From contig DXOJ01000395.1 in assembly GCA_019412865.1 (NCBI GenBank), forward strand, positions 1-8,381: a stretch of 8,381 nt of DNA, given 5' to 3'. Both the position numbers and the translations under genes were made by a program. This stretch comes from Bacteroides sp. GTDB taxonomy: Bacteria > Bacteroidota > Bacteroidia > Bacteroidales > Bacteroidaceae. The notes beneath the pieces were generated by a model. The model was not told the origin of the DNA. It saw only the letters and a list, made by a program, of their open reading frames with translations, and did not search any database. Of this stretch, positions 1 to 6,600 are shown in pieces (the first letter of the stretch is position 1; each line of letters begins with the position of its first letter).

Positions 1-1011
1 TTTTTGATAAACCGGAATTAAATCGGAAAATAACAAAGCGTTAACACCTTTATTTTGATATTCCGGTTTCACTGCAACGAGTAGCAGATCAAGCATTTTG
101 GCACGACGTTTCATGAATAATGCCTTTAACAGATAGAACCATCCGAGCGGCAACAGACGTCCGTTTGATTTCTGTAAAGCTTCAGCGAGAGATGGCATAG
201 AGATACCTACACAGACTAGTTCATCATTGGCATCAGTAATCAGTGTAACCATCCGTAAGTCAAGGATCGGCAGATACATTTTCACGTATTGGTCGATTTG
301 CCGCTGTGTCAGCGGAGAATAACCATAAAGTGGACTATATGCTTCGTTCATCAGTTCGAAAATCTTCTGTCCATAGTCTTTGGCTATCTTTCTTCCGGAA
401 GTATATTTCTTTATCTTAAGGTTGTATTTTCGTTGGATCAGTTCGGAGATACGCTTATGTTTGTCGGGAATAGCATCCGGTATGTAGATTTTGTATTCCA
501 CCCAGTCGGCATCTTTCTCGAAGCCTAGTTTTTCCATGTGTACCGGATAGTACGGGTAGTTGTAGATAGTGGCCATGGTGCTAAGCTGGTCGAATCCTTC
601 GATCAGCATTCCTTCCGCATCGAAATCAGTAAATCCGAGAGGACCGGCAATATGAGTCATACCCCGTTCTTTTCCCCATTCTTCCACTGTTTTGATAAGT
701 GCGGATGATACTTCGGGATCGTCGATGAAGTCTATCCATCCGAAACGAACGTTTTTACATTCCCACTTCTTGTTCGCCTGGTTATTGATAATTGCAGCTA
801 CACGTCCTACTATTTTATCGTCCCGATATGCGAGGAAATAATCAGCTTCACAGAATTCGAATGCTGCATTTTTCTTCTTGTTGAAGGTGTTGAGCATGTC
901 GTCATAGAGGTCAGGCACAGAGTAAGGGTTGCCCTTGTACATTCTGTAATTGAAACGGATAAATTTCTTAAGTTCTCTCTTTGTAGAGACTTTCTTGATT
1001 GTAATAGCCAT
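1..1011 (-). CDS. GNAT/YghO-like N-acetyltransferase family protein, C-terminus cut by window edge
   Basis: An open frame of 337 codons runs from ATG at 1011 to the window edge with no stop, so the 3' end is missing. The protein begins MAITIKKVSTKRELKKF. Residues 58-78 (YFLAYRDDKIVGRVAAIINN) look like the central strands of a GNAT fold. Residues about 309-333 contain a second GNAT-like acetyl-CoA loop, VKPEYQNKGVNALLF. The layout resembles the YghO-like family of roughly 380-residue proteins, which have a GNAT fold but no well-established substrate, so about 40-50 residues are probably missing. No signal peptide is seen and a cytoplasmic location is likely. The start is supported by an in-frame TAA 12 nt upstream of the ATG and by a promoter about 25 nt upstream. 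The gene has its own promoter and follows the operon terminator, so it is probably not part of the glycan operon. Family placement is by eye; the substrate is unknown. Confidence 0.8.
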   Translation of the reverse strand, partial: MAITIKKVSTKRELKKFIRFNYRMYKGNPYSVPDLYDDMLNTFNKKKNAAFEFCEADYFLAYRDDKIVGRVAAIINNQANKKWECKNVRFGWIDFIDDPEVSSALIKTVEEWGKERGMTHIAGPLGFTDFDAEGMLIEGFDQLSTMATIYNYPYYPVHMEKLGFEKDADWVEYKIYIPDAIPDKHKRISELIQRKYNLKIKKYTSGRKIAKDYGQKIFELMNEAYSPLYGYSPLTQRQIDQYVKMYLPILDLRMVTLITDANDELVCVGISMPSLAEALQKSNGRLLPLGWFYLLKALFMKRRAKMLDLLLVAVKPEYQNKGVNALLFSDLIPVYQK

Positions 1012-1036
1012 ATCTCGTATTTATGATTTGAGGAAG

Positions 1037-1066
1037 CAAAGATACGTGATAATCTTTAAATTACAA
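1037..1066 (-). promoter_or_regulatory. Bacteroides-type sigma-ABfr promoter for the GNAT-like gene
   Basis: On the minus strand TATCTTTG (1044-1037) matches the Bacteroides -7 consensus TAnnTTTG exactly. A TTG (1066-1064) lies 19 bp upstream, which fits the -33 element. Transcription would start near 1030, leaving a leader of about 20 nt before the ATG at 1011. The site lies between the operon terminator and the gene, as expected for an independent promoter. No operator repeat is evident nearby. Confidence 0.75.
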
Positions 1067-1122
1067 CGCGCCGGAAAGAGAAAATATAGTCTCTGGACGA
1101 TTAGGGAGTGGACTGTAAATAT

Positions 1123-1165
1123 GAAAAATACCGGAAATGATGATCATACATTCATTGCCGGTATT
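1123..1165 (-). terminator. Intrinsic terminator of the rhamnosidase/esterase operon
   Basis: The arms at 1127-1140 and 1152-1165 pair over 14 bp with a single mismatch (core AATACCGG/CCGGTATT) around an 11-nt loop. Read on the minus strand, the hairpin begins 23 nt after the esterase stop codon and runs into a TATTTTTC tract, the form of a Rho-independent terminator. T-rich sequence also follows the stem on the plus strand (1166-1179), so it could work in both directions, although no plus-strand gene is seen that would need it. Confidence 0.85.
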
Positions 1166-1188
1166 CTTTTTCTGTTTTTGTAGGCCGT

Positions 1189-3111
1189 TTATTGGCTGAT
1201 GTGTCCTTCGAAAGGCGAGGCAGGCAAACCGGCTGCGTTGTATAAGTTAGCATCATCGGGATTATCTCCCCAAGCATATCGTACAGAGACCGGTTGCTGT
1301 ATTTCCTTATTCCATACTATTACTTTATTGTTTTCGATTTTAGCCTGTGCCCATTGGTATTTTCCATCTGCGCCGGCAATGGCGAATCCTGATAAATAGC
1401 CATATTTATTACGAGCTACTAGTTGCTCGTCACAAGCGTTAAAGGTGACCTCCAGTGCATCTCCGATTCTTTTTACCGACTGGAATATCGGGCCGGTGCA
1501 AACAATAGAGTTATATCCGTAATCATTGTGGAGAGCATGCAAAGCAAGTCGTTTACCTACATCTTGTTTGTTGCGGGGATGTATGTCATTTTCTTCACCG
1601 ATGTCTATAATGACGGCCTGTCCTGTATGTGGTAAGGCCAGTGTCTTCGACTGTGTATCCCGCAGGTTTGCCCAATGACTTTCAGAGGGCTGCTTGGCCG
1701 GAGACATGAAGTTTGCTAATTGAACCCAATAAAATGGGAATTCGTTATTCCATCTACTTCTCCAGTCTGTAATTAAAGCCGGAAATAAATCAATGTATTC
1801 GTTGGCGCGGGCGGCATTGTTTTCTCCCTGATACCAGATTACCCCTTTCATCCCCAAACCTACCAGTGGATGAATCATTGCGTTGAACAGCAAAGAAGGA
1901 AAAGCGTTAGGACCATATTCTACATAATCATATTGTGCACTCGATACTGCAACTTTATACTTCCAATTATCACACAAAGGGAAAATTCGGTTGTTGACTT
2001 TCAGGTATACTTCATCTTTAGGACCATATAGACCGCCTCCTCCACGATAGTCGGATATTTTAATAGTGATGGTATTCTGTTCCTTTAATACTTCTGCCGG
2101 GATCTTGTATAGACGTTTCAGGTCATATCCTACCGTTCGTCCTACTTCATGTCCGTTAACCCAGGTAATGTCATCGTCATCGATAGTACCGAGACTCAAT
2201 TCTGCATCCTGTCCTAAACAGTTGACCGGTATGGAAAACTGATAAGTAAACCATACAACTCCATCTATACCGGATAATTCCTCATTTGACCATAATGACG
2301 GAACAATATGTTCCTTCCAGTTTTCTGTAGAGGTGTTTTCTAAATACCATTTCTCTTTTTCTCCCGGTTCGTTTATGATGGCTTGTTCGAATTCCTTTTT
2401 GACTTTGTCACTGTGTTTGATGTATTCTTCGAATTCAGAAGAGCGCATACGGGCTAATGATTTTTCATATTTCGGAAAATGCTCTATCACTTCCATGCTC
2501 ATCCAGGTTTCGATGTCCGTACCACCCCATGAGGAGTTGATGAATCCGATAGGAATATTGAGTTTTTGGTATAATTCACGTGCAAAGAAATAGCCGACAG
2601 CTGAAAAATCAGAAGCGGAGGCGGGTGAACATACTTCCCATTTACCTTTTAAGTTGGTTTTAGGAGTGTGTCCCATTTCTTGAATTACATTGAATGAACG
2701 GATTTGAGGGTAATTGGCAGCTGCAACTTCTTCAATGGCGTGATTAGCACTACGTAGACGAAACTCCATATTTGACTGTCCGCTACAGATCCATACTTCA
2801 CCGACTAAAATATCAGTAAATGATAAGGCTTGTTTGGGGCTTTTCACGCTTAGAGTATACGGACCACCAGCTTGCATAGGGGGCAGGCTAATTGACCATT
2901 TCCCATTTTTATCTGTCCGGGTACTCTTTTTTGCATTTCCTAATGTTACACTGATTCTCTCGCCGGCATTGGCAGTTCCCCATATATTGATTGGTTTCTC
3001 GCGTTGCAGCACCATGTGGTCTGAAAAGAAAGAAGGTACGGAAAGCTGTGCCATAATTTGTGATAGGACAAATAGCAAGCAAACTGTTAATGATAGAAGT
3101 TTTTTCATCAT
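1189..3111 (-). CDS. Secreted sialate O-acetylesterase-family (SASA) carbohydrate esterase
   Basis: A 640-residue SGNH-superfamily esterase, expected to remove O-acetyl groups from glycans in the periplasm or outside the cell. A Sec signal peptide covers residues 1-21 (cleavage after IMA, before Q22). Residues 25-100 form a beta-sandwich typical of the family (LPxxFSDHMVLQR-like start). The nucleophile Ser113 lies in CSGQSNMEF. Other SGNH blocks are NSSWGGTDIETW (192-203), GVIWYQGENNA (423-433) and DIHPRNKQDVGKRLA (509-523), the last carrying the likely catalytic His511. A galactose-binding-like jelly-roll (about 274-372, including WVNGHEVGRT) is inserted between the esterase blocks, as in many Bacteroides members. 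The name sialate esterase is inherited: relatives act on plant or other acetylated glycans, and nothing here shows sialic acid use. It starts 15 nt after the preceding gene. M1 and M2 are adjacent, so the start could be 3111 or 3108. It is the last gene of the operon. Confidence 0.9.
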   Translation of the reverse strand: MMKKLLSLTVCLLFVLSQIMAQLSVPSFFSDHMVLQREKPINIWGTANAGERISVTLGNAKKSTRTDKNGKWSISLPPMQAGGPYTLSVKSPKQALSFTDILVGEVWICSGQSNMEFRLRSANHAIEEVAAANYPQIRSFNVIQEMGHTPKTNLKGKWEVCSPASASDFSAVGYFFARELYQKLNIPIGFINSSWGGTDIETWMSMEVIEHFPKYEKSLARMRSSEFEEYIKHSDKVKKEFEQAIINEPGEKEKWYLENTSTENWKEHIVPSLWSNEELSGIDGVVWFTYQFSIPVNCLGQDAELSLGTIDDDDITWVNGHEVGRTVGYDLKRLYKIPAEVLKEQNTITIKISDYRGGGGLYGPKDEVYLKVNNRIFPLCDNWKYKVAVSSAQYDYVEYGPNAFPSLLFNAMIHPLVGLGMKGVIWYQGENNAARANEYIDLFPALITDWRSRWNNEFPFYWVQLANFMSPAKQPSESHWANLRDTQSKTLALPHTGQAVIIDIGEENDIHPRNKQDVGKRLALHALHNDYGYNSIVCTGPIFQSVKRIGDALEVTFNACDEQLVARNKYGYLSGFAIAGADGKYQWAQAKIENNKVIVWNKEIQQPVSVRYAWGDNPDDANLYNAAGLPASPFEGHISQ

Positions 3112-3126
3112 GTGAGTATCTGGTGA

Positions 3127-3915
3127 TTATTCATTAATATATTCTTTGGGAAGTAGAATCTTACGAAGCGTATCGGCAAAGATTGCGGCCATGCGCTGTT
3201 GAATAAATGAATGTTCTCCATGAGGCGGATGCCATCCAAATACTTCTCCATGAGTCTCTTGTGAATCTCCTGTGTAGATTAGGCTATATTGTTTTCCTGT
3301 AACCGGATGTTTTTGGTTTTTGGAGAATCCGATGTATCTGTCGAATTCTACTACTGGAAATCCCCATTTCTCTGCCAGTTTTCGAACTGAAGTGTTGAAT
3401 ATCGGACGACTGTCATGCCAATGAGTACATAAGACAATAGAAGCTGGTTTTCCATAATGAGTATTGTAATATTTGGATTTTGGATTGAATTTTTGGTTAT
3501 AACAGTCTGATATATACCGCTTGATGACATAGTCATAGCAAACGGCATAGTCGGAAGCATCAAAAGGAGTTTTATAATCTTTGTAGTTCTCTTTTAAGTT
3601 GGCTTCGTTATATACATCTTTTTCATGTACTTGCATAAGAACAAATACGTCGATGTTGTCAAACTCTTCCGGGGTATAGAGAGTGCCGTCCAGCATTTTA
3701 TTTGCAGTGTGAGCAATAGATTCTGCACTAACAGCCCGATTGATGGGAATGGCGTGAAGGGCACGACATCCCATTTCAAACCATTTATTATTAGGTTCGG
3801 CAAAGGAGGCTCCAGATAATAAAATGGTATAGGTGTCTTTATTTTGGGCTGCTCCTGCTAAAGCGAGCAGGCAAATAAATGTGAATAAGGTGATTTTTTT
3901 GTACATAGTTATCAT
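3127..3915 (-). CDS. Secreted SGNH-hydrolase-like protein (DUF5040-like), putative esterase
   Basis: A 262-residue protein with a Sec signal peptide (about 1-23, LLALAGAAQ), so probably periplasmic. The mature part starts with a strand and Gly-Ala-Ser turn, TILLSGASFAEP, which resembles SGNH block I with Ser37 as candidate nucleophile. INRAVSAES (58-66) resembles the block II loop, VFVLMQVHEKD (90-100) occupies the block III position, and GWHPPHGEHSFIQQRMA (227-243) resembles block V with His229 as candidate base. The canonical Asp of the DGxHP motif seems to be replaced by Phe226. I associate it with the DUF5040 family found in Bacteroides polysaccharide loci; activity is not established. 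The ATG overlaps the stop codon of the rhamnosidase gene (ATGA), which suggests coupled translation; a second Met at residue 4 (3906) is an alternative start. Its place between a rhamnosidase and an esterase suggests glycan deacylation. Confidence 0.72.
   Translation of the reverse strand: MITMYKKITLFTFICLLALAGAAQNKDTYTILLSGASFAEPNNKWFEMGCRALHAIPINRAVSAESIAHTANKMLDGTLYTPEEFDNIDVFVLMQVHEKDVYNEANLKENYKDYKTPFDASDYAVCYDYVIKRYISDCYNQKFNPKSKYYNTHYGKPASIVLCTHWHDSRPIFNTSVRKLAEKWGFPVVEFDRYIGFSKNQKHPVTGKQYSLIYTGDSQETHGEVFGWHPPHGEHSFIQQRMAAIFADTLRKILLPKEYINE
3912..3915 (-). promoter_or_regulatory. ATGA stop/start overlap coupling rhamnosidase and SGNH gene
   Basis: The rhamnosidase ends in TGA (3914-3912) and the next gene begins with ATG (3915-3913), so the two share four bases. 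Such overlaps usually mean translational coupling and roughly matched expression. The alternative downstream start at 3906 would remove the overlap, so the coupling depends on which start is used. Confidence 0.6.
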
Positions 3916-6575
3916 TGATTAATTAATTGGTGAGTGAAATCGAGTTCAAGTGAATGTTTTCCGGCTTGTAAAGTTATAGATTTTGGGGATTCTGGCATTG
4001 TAAAAGGAACAAATGTTACAGAAGTTTCTGCCGGGATATCGATTGTATAACGGATGCAGTCATTAGTTTGACGAACCCAGTTGATATTTAACCAACCATA
4101 GGGAGTATTATAGCGTATGGTAAGTTCATTCATGTCTGACGGAAAGAAAGGTTTTAGCAGAACATGCTTGAATCCGGGATGTTTTTCATCGATCTGAATC
4201 CCTCCCAGTCCTTTGTATAGCCATGCTCCAATTTCTCCGAACATAATATGGTTATATGAGTTATCAATAACGACATCTGTCCGCCAATTTTCATGTAGAG
4301 TTGTAGCTCCTTGTTTGATCCAGTAGCCCCAAGAAGGGTAGGTGTCTTGTGATGCGACTTTATAAGCTGTTTCCGCATATCCGTTATCTGACAGGGCAGA
4401 AAGTAGAGCCTTGCTTCCTAATAAACCGACATCCAGATGATAATCGTCTTTTTCTACCAATTCATGTAGTTTGGCAGCAACTTTCTTTTTATCTTCTTCT
4501 GGAACGATTCTCCAATATAATGGCATGGCAAGTTCTGTCTGTGTTCCCTCTGCATATATTCCTGTTTCCTTATTGAGAAAACTGTTGTTGATGGCATTTT
4601 TTATTTTTTGTGCCAACGTGTTATAATAGGATGCATCTTTTGTATATCCGAGAAGTTTGGCTGCTTTTGCCAGAATACAGACGTCCGTATAATAATAGAT
4701 AGAGGAAGTCAAGGTTATATTACTTTTTGAGTGTACAGGTACCCAGTCTCCCAATCCCCAGTCTGTAAGATGATTGGTTGATATGGATTCTATATAGGAG
4801 ACATATTTTTTGATTGGTTCGTACATATACCGGAGTAATGTGGCATCTCCGTAAAAACGATAAATTTCCCAGGGGATAATGGCGACAGCACTCGTCCAGT
4901 CAACTCCGTTGGCCCAATCATAGCCCCATACAGAAGTTGGAATGATACATGGGAGTACTCCGTTGTCTTTTTGCTCATCACAGAAATCGTTCATCCATTT
5001 CTCATATATAGAGATACCATCAAAATTGTATAATCCTGTTTCTATGGCAATATGTGCGTCTCCTGTCCAGCCATTTTTTTCCCGTTGAGGGCAGTCAGTC
5101 GGGTAACCGAACAAGTTGGCTAAATAGGAACTGTTAGTGGCTTCCCATATTTTGTTTAGCAGATCGGATGACGAGGACCAGTAGCCGATGGTCGGAACAT
5201 CACTGTGCATTTCTACTGCAATAAGATTTTCGTCGGATAATTGAATAGGGTCAGATGATGAGACTTCTACAAACTGAAAACCTTTGTAGTTGAATTTGGG
5301 CATGAATCTATCTTGCTTTCCGCTAAGAATGACGATGTCTGTCTGAAAAGGATCGCTGTCGTCTGTCGGCCGGTAGTGATAATCTATATTTGCCATGTTT
5401 ACCATACCGTTTTTGTCTAAAAGTTCCCCATGTTTCAGGCGCAGTTTTGTTCCTTTTTTTCCTTTCACTTTTAGTTCGGTGACACCTGCAATGTTTTTGG
5501 GGAAATAATAGACGTAGCAGCTGTCATTTATTTTTTTACATTGAGTTGCTGTATAGCGGGCTGTTTCACGAATCGGATGCATAACTTGTGATTTGATCGT
5601 TTCCGTAGGCGATTCGGTTTCTTGTGCATGATACCATCCGGTAGCGTTGAATCCGGGGGAGTCCCAGCCTGTTACTTCTTTCTGTGCATCATAATGTTCG
5701 GCTGTATAAATACTGTTGAAAGTAACCGGGCTGTCAGTTGTTTGCCAGGTTGAATCAGTACCCAGATATTCTGTTGTTCCGTCTGTGAAACGCAGATGTA
5801 GTTGTGCTGTGAATCTGGGACGATTTCTCCATGAAGCCTTGTCGAAAAACCATACGGCTGTGGATTGATGATTGTACCATCCATTACCTAATTGTACTCC
5901 CATAACATTCTCACCCATAGACAGTAATGAGGTAACATCATGAGTGACTGATAGAATACGTTTGTCGAAATGTGTATACATAGGGTCTAGGAAATGATTT
6001 CCTGCCCGTTTCCCGTTGATAGAGAGCTCATGCAGGCCTGCCGATGCAATAGTGAGTAAAGCTTGTTCGATTGTTTTGTCTAATTGGAAGCTCTTTCTAT
6101 AATAGGGTGCCGGACGGTATGTGATGTCATGTCTGTCAGTAATCCATTTCCCTTTCCAGTCATCGGGTGATAAACATCCTGTTGTGAAGGAGGATATAGG
6201 GGAAAATGTAGTTTTCTGTTTGGAGGCGGTTTGATAGCCTATTTTCCAATAATAAGTCGTATATGAATCTAATGGTTGTCCATCATAGGAGACTCTTATA
6301 GGAGCTCCTATGATGGATTTGTTCCAATAACTGGACTGACAGTCTGATAATTGAGTACTGTCTGTTGATAGCCATATTTCAACTCTGTTAATACTATCTT
6401 CCTCGAGCAGCGGAAATTTCCAGGAGAGTCTGGGAGTTTGAGTATCCACTCCTATAGGAACGGGCATATTCTCACATTTTAGTTCAAATGGCGTTTTTAA
6501 CTTTTGAGGTGCACATGAGAATAGGGTTATACCCAATAGTAAATACAAATAGGACAGAATTGGAATATGTGCCAT
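3912..6575 (-). CDS. GH78 alpha-L-rhamnosidase, lipoprotein
   Basis: An 887-residue enzyme that hydrolyses terminal alpha-L-rhamnose by an inverting mechanism. Domains from the chosen start: lipoprotein signal (1-20) with lipobox LFSC and Cys21; Ig-like domain (about 28-133, CENMPVPIGVDTQTPRLSW); N-terminal rhamnosidase jelly-roll (about 140-320); a second beta domain (about 330-455); (alpha/alpha)6 catalytic barrel (about 460-790); C-terminal beta domain (about 793-875). The motif DCPQREKNGWTGD supplies Asp494, Glu499 and Asp506, matching Asp567, Glu572 and Asp579 of Bacillus RhaB. GATTLHENW supplies Glu762, matching Glu841, so the active site is complete. The frame is open to an ATG at 6656, but that start overlaps the transporter gene by 56 nt and puts 27 charged residues before the signal peptide. 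The ATG at 6575 leaves a 25-nt A-rich gap and places the signal at the N-terminus. No acidic export signal follows Cys21, so it may face the periplasm rather than the cell surface. Confidence 0.93.
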   Translation of the reverse strand: MAHIPILSYLYLLLGITLFSCAPQKLKTPFELKCENMPVPIGVDTQTPRLSWKFPLLEEDSINRVEIWLSTDSTQLSDCQSSYWNKSIIGAPIRVSYDGQPLDSYTTYYWKIGYQTASKQKTTFSPISSFTTGCLSPDDWKGKWITDRHDITYRPAPYYRKSFQLDKTIEQALLTIASAGLHELSINGKRAGNHFLDPMYTHFDKRILSVTHDVTSLLSMGENVMGVQLGNGWYNHQSTAVWFFDKASWRNRPRFTAQLHLRFTDGTTEYLGTDSTWQTTDSPVTFNSIYTAEHYDAQKEVTGWDSPGFNATGWYHAQETESPTETIKSQVMHPIRETARYTATQCKKINDSCYVYYFPKNIAGVTELKVKGKKGTKLRLKHGELLDKNGMVNMANIDYHYRPTDDSDPFQTDIVILSGKQDRFMPKFNYKGFQFVEVSSSDPIQLSDENLIAVEMHSDVPTIGYWSSSSDLLNKIWEATNSSYLANLFGYPTDCPQREKNGWTGDAHIAIETGLYNFDGISIYEKWMNDFCDEQKDNGVLPCIIPTSVWGYDWANGVDWTSAVAIIPWEIYRFYGDATLLRYMYEPIKKYVSYIESISTNHLTDWGLGDWVPVHSKSNITLTSSIYYYTDVCILAKAAKLLGYTKDASYYNTLAQKIKNAINNSFLNKETGIYAEGTQTELAMPLYWRIVPEEDKKKVAAKLHELVEKDDYHLDVGLLGSKALLSALSDNGYAETAYKVASQDTYPSWGYWIKQGATTLHENWRTDVVIDNSYNHIMFGEIGAWLYKGLGGIQIDEKHPGFKHVLLKPFFPSDMNELTIRYNTPYGWLNINWVRQTNDCIRYTIDIPAETSVTFVPFTMPESPKSITLQAGKHSLELDFTHQLINQ
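6281..6315. repeat. 11-bp perfect inverted repeat with nested 14-bp palindrome inside the GH78 gene
   Basis: CATCATAGGAG (6281-6291) is followed after 13 nt by its exact reverse complement (6305-6315). The right part also forms a 14-bp palindrome, ATAGGAGCTCCTAT (6298-6311), and ATAGGAG occurs twice directly (6285-6291 and 6298-6304). The element lies in the coding region near residues 88-99 of the rhamnosidase, in the Ig-like domain. Two alternative hairpins could form in the mRNA. No T run follows, so it is not a terminator; it may be a chance result of codon choice. Confidence 0.6.
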
Positions 6576-6600
6576 ATTGGTTAGTTGGTTATTGATGAAT

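Noticed and set aside
950..1183. Plus-strand open frame of 77 codons across the intergenic region
   Set aside because: It overlaps the start of the GNAT-like gene, its promoter and the terminator hairpin; its sequence is explained by those elements.
1189..3111. A sialic-acid catabolism role for the cluster, suggested by the esterase family name
   Set aside because: No sialidase, lyase, epimerase or kinase of that pathway is present; SASA-domain esterases act on many acetylated glycans.
2834..3115. Plus-strand open frame of 93 codons opposite the start of the SASA esterase
   Set aside because: It is antisense to the signal peptide and N-terminal domain of a well-supported esterase, and its product has no recognisable features.
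3840..3870. Short inverted repeat (CCTGCT/AGCAGG) near the start of the SGNH-like gene
   Set aside because: Six base pairs in a signal-peptide region rich in Ala and Leu codons is expected by chance.
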